Part shown: positions 1-11,365 of the stretch, one piece after another
How the letters are laid out: each line of letters begins with the position of its first letter
How positions within the stretch are numbered: position 1 is the stretch's first letter
Source of the DNA: Delphinus delphis
Lineage: Eukaryota > Chordata > Mammalia > Artiodactyla > Delphinidae
DNA length: 64,000 nucleotides
Assembly: GCF_949987515.2 (NCBI RefSeq)
Contig: NC_082691.1
Coordinates: 61,387,740 to 61,451,739, forward strand
Direction of reading: 5' to 3'
Position numbers and translations under genes: made by a program
The notes under the pieces: model-generated
The model's input: only the letters and a program-made list of their open reading frames with translations
Database searches by the model: none
Told to the model about the DNA's origin: nothing

Positions 1-240
1 TTTTTTATTGAAGCACAGTTGATTGACAGTGCTGTGTTAGTGTTAGGTGTATAGCAAAGTGATTTAGTTATACATACACGTATATGTATTTTTTTTCAGA
101 TCCTTTTCCCTTATAGGTTATTACAAACCTATGAAGTTTAGTTCCCTGTGCTATACAGTAGGTCCTTGCTTATCTATTTTATATGTAGTAGTGTGTCTAT
201 GTTAATTCCAACCTTCTAATTTATCCCCCCTCCTTAATCA
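1..240 (-). mobile_element. L1 3' UTR fragment, cut by the window edge
   Basis: The window opens with a T-run followed by the cetartiodactyl L1 3' UTR in reverse orientation (a sequence with TTGATTxACA, a CTATACAGTAGGTCC block and a C-rich end). The same block recurs at 3815, 21510 and 56068. Confidence 0.75.
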
Positions 241-296
241 TCTTATATTAAGGGGACATTACTCTCAATGGAGCCGACTCTCAAAAGTGGACTCTG

Positions 297-607
297 GGGG
301 CTTCCCTGGTGGCACAGTGGTTGAGAATCTGCCTGCTAATGCAGGGGACACGTGTTCGAGCCCTGGTCTGGGAGGATCCCACATGCCGCGGAGGAACTAG
401 ACCTGTGAGCCACAGCTACTGAGCCTGCGCGTCTGGAGCCTGTGCTCCGCAACAAGAGAGGCCGCGCTAGTGAGAGGCCCGCACACCGCGATGAAGAGTG
501 GCCCCCGCTTGCCACAACTAGAGAAAGACCTTGCACGGAAAAGAAGACCCAACACAGCAAAAATAAATTAATTAATTAATAGACTCCTACCCCCAACATC
601 TTAAAAA
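297..607 (+). mobile_element. CHR-1-like SINE (tRNA-Glu derived)
   Basis: The head is GGGCTTCCCTGGTGGCACAG with a tRNA B-box-like GTTCGAGCCC, and the tail is AATTAATTAATT. The duplication AAAAGTGGACTCT occurs at 283-295 and 608-620. About 26 extra bases lie between the AT tail and the right duplication. Confidence 0.9.
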
Positions 608-620
608 AAAAGTGGACTCT

Positions 621-1143
621 AATGCTGGATTCAATTCTAAGCATCAGAATCTAGGCTGGAAGATCTATACACTCCTGCTTGTCAGGTGCCAAATTGTGCG
701 GCCAGTATCAGACTGTAGGTTAAGAAAGCATGAACCAAGTTTCCCATAAGCAAACAACTATGGGTAAGTGTCTAAGCTTATTCTCTTCAAAATATGTTTT
801 TAAAAAGTCAAGGCATTCTTATTAATCAAGATCACTATTTCTGGAAGTTCTAGCCCCTGAAAGACAAGAAAATGAAATAAGTAAACAATACTTTTGAGAA
901 TTAAGTAGAAGTAACACAAGTTCAATAAGGAGCCACTGCTAGAAATCACCTTATACGTCTTTGAGGAAAAGCTCAGAAAAGATCACCGGTGGCTGGGCAG
1001 AGCATCAAACATCAAGTTTCTCACTGAAGGCAAAAGGGACATTTATTCTTTCATTGAACTTTGTTAACACTCGAAGGTGAGATCAGAAGAAAGGGAAAAG
1101 TTTGCAAACCTCATGTCCAAGAATAAAAATGTGGGGCTAAAAA
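621..1143. other. Intergenic sequence without recognisable features
   Basis: No ORF, repeat family or motif that I can support was found here. Confidence 0.5.
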
Positions 1144-1159
1144 CTGTCTTCCTTATTTT

Positions 1160-1365
1160 ATTTTATTTTTTTTGCGGTTCGCAGGCCTCTCACTGTTGTG
1201 GCCTCTCCCATCGCGGAGCACAGGCTCCGGAAACGCAGGCTCAGCGGCCATGGCTCACGGGCCCAGCCGCTCCGCAGCATGTGGCATCTTCCCGGACCAG
1301 GGCACGAACCCGTGTCTCCCTGCATCGGCAGGCGGACTCTCAACCACTGCGCCACCAGGGAAGCC
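1160..1365 (-). mobile_element. CHR-2-like SINE
   Basis: A full-length reverse-orientation copy with T-rich tail on the left and head complement CCACCAGGGAAGCCC on the right. The 16-base target duplication CTGTCTTCCTTATTTT flanks it at 1144-1159 and 1366-1381. Confidence 0.93.
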
Positions 1366-1381
1366 CTGTCTTCCTTATTTT

Positions 1382-1890
1382 TTAACCATCTCAAAAGGGA
1401 GTCAGACATTCCAGACCAAGGACTACCACTGTAGGAACTCTGGATGTATAGTCAAATTTGTCACATTTTTAAAAAACATTTTGTATTCAGGAGCAATGAT
1501 TATGAGATCTTTGTCCTATCCTACGGCCAGGTTTGAGAAACCCCCAGGGATACAGTAAATGGTGACTGAGGTTGTAGCTAGGCTGGATTTGGGGAAACGG
1601 AGTGCCATGTGTTTAAAAATATACCCGAAATTAAGCTTGGAGCTAGCAGATAATCCAGCACTGAGAATGACTGAGGGAAGCAGGGATGATAGCTAGACCT
1701 CTTGGGGGTCATCTCAAAGAATATTAGAATACTTTTTCTTTTGGTTTCAAAATCTCTCCTCCATAGCTTTCAGTTCACAGATCTTTGTAAGTGTGCCTGA
1801 ATCTAAAAAGATTGCCTCATGGCAAGGCATACTTCCCCCTCCCCACTGCAGTTGCTATGGAAACAGCACTTGCCCACGTGTAAGGAGCTC
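1382..1890. other. Intergenic sequence without recognisable features
   Basis: Nothing beyond chance ORFs is seen. Confidence 0.5.
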
Positions 1891-1928
1891 ACACACACAC
1901 AACACACACACACACACACACACACACA
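1891..1928. repeat. (CA)n microsatellite
   Basis: About 19 CA units with one interruption near the start. Confidence 0.95.
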
Positions 1929-2478
1929 GCAGATTAATATATTCTCAGGGAAATGCCTTTTATGCCTTTTCCTTCTGGTGTTCTTTATACTTCTAAAAAG
2001 ACATATTCAGAGCCAAAATTTTACTAATTCCTACCATCCAATTGCTATCTATTGTGTCCTTTGTTTTGATGTTAAAAATTCTGATTTTAGGTTTTTCTTT
2101 AACATAATCTCTCCTGGAAGTGAAATAATCTATTGATATTATTCCCCCCTTCGCCTACCTCCAACTTTTCTCCCACCCCTTAAATGAACATACTGTAGAT
2201 CTCAATACATTTAGTTTATTAACTAAAAAGAAACCTATTTCAGATTCTACGCAATTTCTTTGATGAGTATAATGATGCATTTCATGTATTTCATTTCCTT
2301 AAATATTCTCTACCCAAAATACTAGTTTTAACTGGCAAAACAGCAATTCTTCTGAAGGATGCTGATGACTCACAAGTTCATGTGAGTATAGGGCTATAGT
2401 TATCTGGTTTAGTTTTTAATCTACATGAACTTGAAAAGAAACTAAAGGAAAATCTGATGCAGGGAAATAATTTATTTC
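1929..2478. other. Intergenic AT-rich sequence without recognisable features
   Basis: No gene or confident repeat is seen. Confidence 0.5.
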
Positions 2479-2492
2479 AACCAGTATTTCTT

Positions 2493-2699
2493 TTTTTTTT
2501 TTTTTTTTCCGGTACGCGGGACTCTCACTGTTGTGGTCTGCCGTTGCGGAGCACAGGCTCTGGACGCGCAGGCTCAGCGGCCATGGCTCCCAGGCCCAGC
2601 CGCTCCGCGGCATGTGGGATCTTCCCGGACCGGGACACGAACCCGTGTCCCCTGCATCGGCTGGTGGACTCTCAACCACTGCGCCACCAGGGAAGCCCC
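2493..2699 (-). mobile_element. CHR-2-like SINE
   Basis: Reverse-orientation copy with a T17 tail. The duplication AACCAGTATTTCTT is at 2479-2492 and 2700-2713. Confidence 0.93.
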
Positions 2700-2713
2700 A
2701 ACCAGTATTTCTT

Positions 2714-3339
2714 GAGCACGTACTATCTGACTGTATCTAACCCAGTTCCCTTGAGAGCTGATTCTGATTACGTGGAGGAGCTCGTGATCAGCAGTAAGGC
2801 CCATGGGGGCAGCATGGTGCGTGAGAGTCAGGAAATTGACCTCGATTTCACCACCAGTTGGGAGCTTTCACTTCAACTGAATTGGGCCATAGAATTGTAA
2901 CCTGTAAGATGAGGAACTTGAACTAGACTATCACCCTGATCCCTTCAGCTCCAAGATGCCATGACTATAATTCAGCTTCAGAGCGGCCTGATGGAGGCAT
3001 ATGGTTGATTAAGCAGCCTTAGCCCACAGTCCCGGGAGTGACTCAGCCGTGGCCCTGGGTGAAGTCTGACAGCCATCAGTCTTCCCACCTCTTGTTGTAC
3101 CCACATCTATCCAATGCCTCAGCCCATGGGGAGAGATAGAGCTCCTACCCAAGTGTCCCTTCAGACCATTCCTTCTTCTGTCTTCATCAGCTCTGACTGT
3201 CCTTTGTCACACCCCTACTGAGGCTTGCCGACCTGATACACTCTGCACACCAAGTTATCCAGTGGGCTTTGTTCGTACTCAAGGCAACATTCTTTAATTG
3301 TAAAGTTACTTTTTGGAGCTACCAGACCCTAGTAAAGTC
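2714..3339. other. Intergenic sequence without recognisable features
   Basis: No supported gene or repeat. Some C/T-rich text toward the right may be the start of the neighbouring L2 copy. Confidence 0.45.
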
Positions 3340-3735
3340 TCCAATTTAGTTCCTACAACTTTCCTTCTCACATGCTCTGCTTCAGCCTCAAGGGCAATTC
3401 CTGAAACTCACCAAGCTCTTGGACCTTGGCCTGCGCCAGTGTTGCTGCCACTGCCCAGAGGACCCCCTCCCACCCCCACTCAGCTGCTACCTCCTTCCCA
3501 CCCTTCAATCTCAGCCTCAAAGTCTTTTCCCCCAACTGAGCCCTGGCTCTGCTCTTTTCCTTCTTAGATTTTGCTACCAAATATCACAACAATTTCATAA
3601 TCGCTTAACGCCCATCTCCCCCAGGAGATGATGAACACCACGAGGACACTGCACCACTGTACACCCAGTGCCTGGCCCACACAGGGGTTCGGTTAGTAAC
3701 TGTCAAGTAAGTGCATGGATGAACAGATGAATGAA
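3340..3735 (+). mobile_element. L2 LINE 3' fragment (probable)
   Basis: C/T-rich text typical of L2 3' regions is followed by CCCAGTGCCTGGCCCACACA and a GAATGAA-type end, the hallmark of L2 3' termini in plus orientation. Confidence 0.55.
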
Positions 3736-3811
3736 AACACCATCTTGACCCAAAGAAGAGACAAATGGTGGGAACTTCAGGCCCTGACACATGCTGAGGG
3801 GGGAGAGACAA

Positions 3812-4081
3812 TTTTTTAAAAAATTTTATTGACGTGTAGTTGATTTACAATGTTGTGTTAATTTCTGCTGTACAGCAAAGGGATTCAGTTATACATATAT
3901 ATTTTTTTCATCTTCTTTTCCGTTATGGTTTATCACAGGCTATTGAATACAGTTCCCTGTGCTATACAGTAGGACCCTGTTGTTTATCCATCCTATATAT
4001 AATAGTTTGTATCTGCTAATCCCAAACTCCCAATCCTTCCTTTTGCCACCCCCCCTCCCCCTTGGCAACCACAAGCCTGTG
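3812..4081 (-). mobile_element. L1 3' UTR fragment
   Basis: Reverse-complement L1 3' UTR, from a T/A tail through TTGATTTACAATGTTGTGTT and CTATACAGTAGGACC to CCTTGGCAACCACAAG. Similar GAGAGACA/CAGAGACA strings flank it, a likely decayed target duplication. Confidence 0.85.
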
Positions 4082-5334
4082 GCAGAGACACTTTTAACGG
4101 GTAAAACTTGCCTCTCATCTCTGTCTGCAGTGCTAACCTAGCTCTTGAAGGACAGACACCCGCAGCAGAAAGCATCGTCACTACTAAATGGTCTATAACT
4201 ATTTGTCACCGGTAAGCCTTTGACTCATGATGAAAGCGTTCTTTATATAAATCCAAAGCATTTTACCTTGTGTTCGGGCAAACATGTGAGTGACCTCAAC
4301 CCTTAGAATGTGAAGCACAATGTTAGGGACATTAGGCTGAGATTAAAAAGTTGAGAAACTTGCTGCTATCTCACAGTGAGCCTTTGGCAGAATGAGGACC
4401 AGAATCCAACTTTCGCCAGTCAAGTCGCTTTGCCGCTCTGGGCCTGTGTTCTTCCTCTGTAGATGATTTACTCCCTTCCCCTACTCCACTCCTCAGTGGA
4501 CCCTGAAACTCCTTGATTTAAATGCAACTCTGCTGACATCAATAATGCCCAAATCCTTCACATGTTTAAAAACAAAGGAGTATAGAAGTATGTCAGGCAT
4601 TTAATTAAGACTCAGATAATATCATTTTTAGATTTGTGACATTTGTGATTTATCAGCTTTTAAACATTTGTTATATTCTCTAAATAAATATTTATGTTTA
4701 TATCTTAAAAAAAAACACTCACATGTAAACTTTTCTTTAAATAATTGGCTTATAGAGTACACATAATCTTGGGAATAAAAAAAGGCATTAATGTTGTTTT
4801 TGCTGTCCAGACTGATGCTGGCAGGTTTACAGTTGCCCTACTTATTCTATCTGTGTGTCTGCAGCATGGATAGGTGACTGGTAGATTGCTCTCAAATCTA
4901 TGAATATCAGTTCCAGCTTTAAAATAGGATTTTGCATCCTGTTTTCACCACTAAATCAATGTGAATTAGAAAAATTATTTAACCTTTTTTATGTCTGGTT
5001 TTGTGTTTGTTTGGTTTTTTTCATATGTGAAAAGGAAAGAGTACCGTTTTCTACTTCTGTCCTGAGGAATTTGGCAAAGGCTGTTGGAATTAGTGGCCGT
5101 GGCTTTGCCATTTCCATGGAGAGGCCTAACCTCAGGGCCGTACACTGATGCAGGCTTGCCAGGGGTTTGTGGCACCTCTGTTGCTGGGTCCATGGAAGGT
5201 TTCTAGAGCGAGATGCTGATTCATGGGGTTCTGTGGCCTGAGAAGATAGATGTGGTGTTACTTCTAGAACAGTGGCTTCCTAAAAAAACAGTTCCAAGTG
5301 GGTCTTTCTATCAATGAGAAAAAAAGGATAAATG
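4082..5334. other. Intergenic sequence without recognisable features
   Basis: No supported gene. A weak MIR-like stretch near 4290-4470 is too diverged to call. Confidence 0.45.
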
Positions 5335-5336
5335 TG

Positions 5337-5377
<41 letters not shown>
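5335..5377. repeat. (GT)n microsatellite
   Basis: About 20 GT units, followed by a degenerate GTGAATGTGT tail. Confidence 0.95.
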
Positions 5378-5381
<4 letters not shown>

Positions 5382-5649
5382 AATGTGTGAATGTGCGTAT
5401 TGTTGCCAACTGTTCTTTCTTCTGATATAATGTTCTTCCTATTTTTTGGCATTAAATTGGTGTTTTTAACATCCATAAAATGTACTTGTCCATAAGATTC
5501 CAAAGTCTGCTTGGAAACACTGAGCTGAAGGACAACCTTGTTATTGTTTCCTAGATCTTCTGTGACCTGGTTTTGTCAGTCAATGATTAACTTCCTTTGG
5601 CTAGCAGAGATAATCTAAGCTTTGGAAATCTATCCAGCTTCTTAAGTGG

Positions 5650-5885
5650 AAGGACACTAACATTCACTGAGTGTATACTGTGTGCCAGGAACTGCATTTG
5701 GTGCTTTCATATCCATTATTGCATTAAATCTCCTTAGTAACTGTATGAAGTTGGAAGCATTATGCCAATTTAAAATAGGAAAAATCAGAAGCTCAGAAAA
5801 CAAGTCACTCGATCAAGGTCCTGAGCTGTTAACCGGCAGCAGTCTGAATTTGAACTCAGTTTGTCTGAGCCCAAAGTCCATGATT
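5650..5885 (-). mobile_element. MIR SINE
   Basis: Text includes TACTGTGTGCCAGGAACTGC, then a CCAATTTAAAATAGGAAAA segment and a GAATTTGAACTCAG block, the reverse complement of the MIR core and tRNA-like head. Confidence 0.7.
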
Positions 5886-8425
5886 TTCTAGCCTCACTAG
5901 CTTACTTCTCAAAATAAAACCACTGGACACATATTTTAATCTGGGATATACTTTTGATGTCAACTGAAGGCTATTTGGGGACTGGCATTTTAATCCTGAT
6001 GCCTAAAAAGAAGTTATGAAAAGACTTTAGGGGCACAGAGACTCACCGTTAACAGAGACAATCCTGGGTTGACCAGGACTGGTTAATCCGTTGACACCAG
6101 GGCCTCTTCTGGTCTGTGGAGGGTGTAAGGGACTCTGAAGAGGTTCCAAGGCCAGGGGCCAAGTGAGACCAAGTGCCCAAGACACACTGTGGCCCTGAGT
6201 ACCTTCCAGAGCTGGGTGTAAAATATCTGGCTTATCTCCTCTTTTGTATAACCTATCCTTGCTTCTCCCTCTGTCCATAAGAATGATCGATGTTGACTAA
6301 ATGTCATGACATAGAAACAAATAGTTCATTTGCCCTCCAGGGCCATAACCAGCAATTGGCCTTGTATTCAGTGATACACGGGCCAGTGTTTATTTCTAGG
6401 TCTGATACCTTGTTTTATCTGTGATTAAGTTCTACTGTGATGATGACAAAGAAAGGCTAATGTTCTGTATTGTCAAGACTTTATTGTTAAGGAGTCAGTT
6501 CAAGAGAAGGCCAAGTCTTTGGGCAGAATGACTAAAAGTCTTCAAGCCACAGGTTTGCAAACTTTAGTTAAAACTGTAGAGTCCTCGCCCTCTTGTCAAC
6601 AGGCCTGGGGTGAGGGCCTGGAATCAGTATTTTAACAAACAAACCAGGGTACTGAGTGCAGGCAAAGGATCCAAGGAGCACACATCAGGAAACAGTTCTA
6701 AGATACATTTCATTCAAAGGGTATGTAATCATTTGTTTGCTCAGTGCAGGCTTTCCCTTTATTGTTTTTTTCAAGCGACAGAGATAAAGGACAGAGCTTT
6801 TTCACCCTAGTGCTGAGATGGAAGTGCATAAGCCTCCAAATAACAACTCATTTTCTTGGTATGTTTCAGTATGAAAAATGGGCCAAAGAGAAAAACCCTT
6901 AGCTGTGGAAAATTCCAGAGGGTTGAGGTGGGGGAGGGGTGATGACCAAGTAATGCTTAAGATCCAATAGAGGACGGCCTTACGCATACCCTTCAGAAGG
7001 GCAAGGAATGTGCTGGGCCCCTCAGCGTGAAGGCCATAAATCTGGACCGGCAGTCACTCTAATTCAAGTCCTTTGGAATTTCCAGACGGTTCTGTTTTTA
7101 TTGAGTGTACACGTCAGCATATCTTTTAAATGCTGCCCGAAAATACCAGCGCCCTGGCTGGATGCCATGCTTCTTCAAGGTAACCCGCACCATTGCAGGG
7201 CTGTCTTCGTGGCTGTTTATGGGCAGGGAGCCATTGGTTGATGAGCACCTGAGCCGAACCAGTTGCTAAATATACTAAATGTCTTCCCTAACTCTGCCAG
7301 TGCCTCTTGGGTAAGTTGTGACCATAGAGAGTCACAAAGAGTGAAGGGCATGAAGGATGCCTTGAGAAAGGAGAGCTGGAATCTGAGGCTGGTGGCAGAA
7401 AAGCAGGAAATACAGCAAAAAACACTTAGTCTGCTGTCCCCAATGAATTGGGGAAACTAGGCCAGGGGTGGCAAAGTTTCTTTAGGAGAATTAAAGCTGA
7501 AGAAGAGGTAGTGGCTCTGTGCCCTGAGCTGAAATAGATTCGAAGACCAGTCTCAGCAGTGATCATCTACAATGATTGATTACCGATGTCTGCCAAGGGC
7601 TCAGGAAGGGGCATACTCGTGTATACGTGGCATACTCATTGTCATACTCTAGGTGACATGGGGCTACATTTTGACCTCTCTGGCTTTTGCTGATCTCTCC
7701 TTTCAGAAACACACACCAGCTCTTTCTTTCTCCCCATGAATATACATGGCCATTTCCATGCTGCTTGACTAAGAGATTTATAGTAGTTTAGGCAGAATCT
7801 CTTAGAGGTATCTGGGCTAATGAGCAATAAATGCTACTCAGCATGTGTCTCTAAAAACTATGAACAGGGAAATCCCTACAAGTTGGCTTTCCCTGTGTAG
7901 TCACTTATGCTCTTTGCAACAGATGGCCAACATGTCAGGTTCCCGCGTGCCCTGGAACCAACTGTCACCCTCAAATCCCCTGGAGTTTATCATGACTGTG
8001 GTAGAATTTACAACATCTGTCGCTGGGCTTCACATAGAAGACATGGTAGATTAATACTAATTATGACTGTGAAATCACCACTACTTTCAGTCATAACTGA
8101 GCTCTCTGGACCTGAAGGTGTTATGTTCCCAGTTGTGACGGGCTGAATGGATGGGAAGTGGTACAGAGAGGGCACTCACCTTGCTTCCTTATCACTCCAC
8201 TGCCTGGCTTTGGGCCATTTTTTTAAAAATAAAAATCAAGTTTCCTTAAATGTTAAATAATCTTGTCTTCAGGGACACTCTCCCTTCTAGAAGGTGTGCT
8301 TTCGTTGGAAATCACCAGCCTTTGCTAATGTAACCAAATTTTCTAACAACCAAGAGTTTGCTTGGCAGTTCGACCTGAAAGTGTTGTGTTTTGGGCTTTT
8401 AGGGAGTTGATGTGCTTGTGGTACT
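5886..8425. other. Intergenic sequence, about 2.5 kb, no supported features
   Basis: Only short chance ORFs and no clear repeats. A faint MER-like stretch near 6545-6660 (tttgcaaactt, ggaatcagtattt) was not called. Confidence 0.45.
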
Positions 8426-8431
8426 GGGCTG

Positions 8432-8876
8432 CATTAGTCAGGGTTCTCCAGAGAAACAGAACTGATAGGCTATATAGAGATATATATAAGAGGAGATGTA
8501 TTATAGGAATTGGCTCGTGTGAATATGAAGGCCGAGAAGTCCTATGATCTGATCTGCCGTCTGCAGTCTGAGAACCAGGAAAGCTGGTGGGGTGATTTAG
8601 TCCTAGTCTGAAGGCTCAAGAGCCAGGAGCACTGACTGATGTCCAAGGGCAGGAAGAGATGGATTTCCCAGCTAAGCAGAGAGAGGGATTTCTCCCTTCC
8701 TCCAGCTTTTTGTCTTACTCAGTTCCTCAGCGGATTGGAGGACGCCCACCTGCATTGGTGAGGGCGATCTTCCTTACACAGTCTACTGTTTCAAATGCTA
8801 ATCTCTTCCAGAAATCATCTGGAATCATCTGGGCATTCCTTAGCTCAGTCAAGTTGACACATAAAATTAACCATCA
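8432..8876 (-). mobile_element. LTR-type interspersed repeat (class uncertain)
   Basis: It starts ATTAGTCAGGGTTCTCCAGA and ends AGTTGACACATAAAATTAAC, then CATCACA. This is a widespread mammalian repeat whose reverse complement starts TGTGATGGTTAATTTTATG. GGGCTG and GGGTTG flank it and may be a decayed target duplication. Confidence 0.7.
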
Positions 8877-9124
8877 CATGGGTTGAGAGCATAGAGCCTT
8901 AAAAAATCATTAAGATTTAGAGAAATAATGGTATCTTTCAGGTTTAAAAGGAACAATGAGTGATTTGATTGCTAATGCTTATCGTAGAAAAATGCCATTG
9001 AAGAATCGTGTGGGAAAATACAGAGGAAACTGCAGTAGGGTGGTGGTGGGGGGGAGATAGCTTTTGGCCATTTAACCTGTATTCTGTTAAGTGACTTGAC
9101 AATTCTGCTTGTTGCATTGTCAGT

Positions 9125-9350
9125 ATAAAGTAGAAGTTCAGGAACCACATCTGACTTCAAATCCTAACCCATCACTTACTAGCAGTGTGATCTTGGGCTA
9201 GTTATCTAATCTCTCTAAGCCTCAGTTTTGTCGATTGTGAAATGGGGGTAATAACAGCTCCTACTTCATGAGATTCAATGAGAAGGTATGCAAAGTAATT
9301 TAGCACTGTGTCTGGCACACAGCAACTGTTAACTAAGTATAGGCTATTTT
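9125..9350 (+). mobile_element. MIR SINE
   Basis: Contains CACTTACTAGCAGTGTGATC, CTTGGGCTAGTTA, CTCTCTAAGCCTCAGTTT, AATGGGGGTAATAACAG and CTGGCACACAGCAACTG, in order: a nearly complete MIR. Confidence 0.9.
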
Positions 9351-9509
9351 TATTATTATTATCATTATTTACTAACAGTATGGTGGGAAATGTAAGCACT
9401 AGGAAGCAGGAGCCCTTTCCTCAATTACTTACTTAAATTAGTAATTACAATAACAACAACAAAGTAGCAAACACATGGCTGGGGTCCTTCCTATGCATTC
9501 ATTTTCAAC

Positions 9510-9690
9510 CCCCCAACGAGGTAGGTACTATTATATTATCATCCCTAACTTATAACTGAGGAAACTGGGTCACAGAGAGATTACATATCTTGCCCAAAGT
9601 CACACAGCTAACAAACAGCAGGACCAGGAGTTGAACCTAGACCTAGTTGAACCTGTTTCCAGAGCCAGCATGCTGAACCACCATGACACA
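9510..9690 (-). mobile_element. MIR SINE
   Basis: Contains ACTGAGGAAACTGGGTCACA, TTGCCCAAAGTCACACAGCT and a GTTGAACCTAGACCTAG head region, the reverse complement of MIR. Confidence 0.85.
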
Positions 9691-9699
9691 TTGTCTTTT

Positions 9700-10640
9700 G
9701 GCGGGTGGGGCCTTGGCTGGTGGCAATGGGTAGACCAATAATCTGTTGGGATCTCCTCTATGTCTGAGATCTATGATCCCTTGTAAATGTACCTGACTTT
9801 AGATTTATAGTTACGCTCTGTGACAGATAGTAAAAAACACGGTACTAAGTCCTTAGGCTGGGAAACTCTCATACATTTCACTTAATACAGTCAAATGGTA
9901 CACAATCCAAAAGTAAAGGGCACATGGTATAAAGTCTCTTCTTACACCATCATCCAGCCAACTAGTTTGCCTAGAGGTAACTAACGTTAGCTAAAATGGG
10001 GTTGATTCTGAGCAAATTGTTAATCTAAACCTTACCTCTTTACTATCCAAGACATCGTTGCCATGCCCCACCTTCCCTCTCTGCACTTACTTCCTGGCTA
10101 GAGAGAATTCCTAACTGGCTAGTGCTTTCCTCTCTTTTCCTCATCCCCGTTCTAACCCCACCCTAACCTTTCTTTCCCAACTCAGACTATTAGCACTTTC
10201 CACTAAACTGAAGGTAACCTCAGAAGATTGGGATTATCTACTTTTTCTTCTACAACCCTCTTCTCTACCATGACTGTTGTTCTGAGTGTATCACCAATTA
10301 ATATAACATACACGTTGTGAAGTATAAGGGCTGGTGCATCTGGACTCCTTAGGGAAACTAATTCTCCACAGTATTCCTAAACACAGAAAGAAATAGGTTT
10401 GTCTGTTTCTAAGTATTCTAGTACTGAACATTGTAGCTCTAGATGTACAGGAATGGACAGACGTTATGACACGTTATTGATCCCATTTAATGAAAAGCAA
10501 AAATTATAACATAACAAACTAAGTATATACACATTGACTAGCACATTAAACTGCTAACAGTGAATAAGTTACACGCTAAACATTTTAACTTTTTATAAGA
10601 AGCATGAATTTCATATATATATATAATTTATATAATTTTC
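9700..10640. other. Intergenic sequence without recognisable features
   Basis: No supported gene or repeat, apart from a short AT-rich tract at 10612-10640. Confidence 0.45.
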
Positions 10641-10730
10641 AGCTCTTTTCCCCCCTTTTTAATGTGATAAAATATAGATAACATCAACATTACCATTCTG
10701 ACCATTTTGTTTGCTTGTTTGTTTTGTTTT

Positions 10731-10925
10731 TTGCGGTATGTGGGCCTCTCACTGTTGTGGCCTCTCCCGTTGCGGAGCAACAGGCTCCGGACGCGCAGGC
10801 TCAGCGGCCATGGCTCACGGGCCCAGCCGCTCCACGGCATGTGGGATCTTCCCGGACTGGGACACGAACCCGTGTCCCCTGCATCGGCAGGCGGACTCTC
10901 AACCACTGCGCCACCAGGGAAGCCC
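10731..10925 (-). mobile_element. CHR-2-like SINE inside the L1M copy
   Basis: Reverse-orientation copy from GCGGTATGTGGGCCTCTCAC to CCACCAGGGAAGCCC. The flanking duplication is not clear-cut. Confidence 0.9.
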
Positions 10926-11152
10926 TGCCTGTCCTTTTTATGATAGCTACCCTAGTGGGTATGAAGTGATAGTTCACTGTGGTTTTGATCTGTATTTGCC
11001 TGATGATTAATAATGTTTAGCATCTCTTCATGTGCTTGTTGGACATTTGTAGATATTCTTTGCTCAGTTTTCAATTGCGTTATTTGTCTTATTATTACTG
11101 AGTTGTAAGAGTTCTTTATATATCCTAGAAAGCAGACCTTATAAGATATATG

Positions 11153-11365
11153 GGGGCTTCCCTGGTGGCGCAGTGGTTGAGAGTCCGCCTGCCGATGCAG
11201 GGGACGCGGGTTCGTGCCCTGGTCCGGGCGGATCCCACGTGCCGCGGAGTGGCTGGGCCCATGAGCCATGGCCGCTGAGCCTGGGCGTCCGGGGCCTGTG
11301 CTCCGCAACGGGAGAGGCCACAGCGGTGAGAGGCCCGCGTACCACCAAAAAAAAAAAAAAAAAAA
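11153..11365 (+). mobile_element. CHR-2-like SINE inside the L1M copy
   Basis: Full-length copy ending in a run of about 20 As. The duplication AGATATATG flanks it at 11144-11152 and 11366-11374. Confidence 0.93.

Noticed and set aside
1077..1558. Overlapping ORFs of 60-130 codons containing SGHGSRAQPLR, AHGPSRSAACGIF or MVESPPADAGDTGSCP
   Set aside because: These recur at every CHR SINE in the window (for example 2416, 10628, 14500, 22663, 45609, 55776). They are translations of the GC-rich SINE body, not genes.
11173..11250. Possible tRNA gene
   Set aside because: The tRNA-like A and B boxes belong to the CHR SINE head; no acceptor stem or cloverleaf of a functional tRNA is present. The same applies to all other SINE copies.
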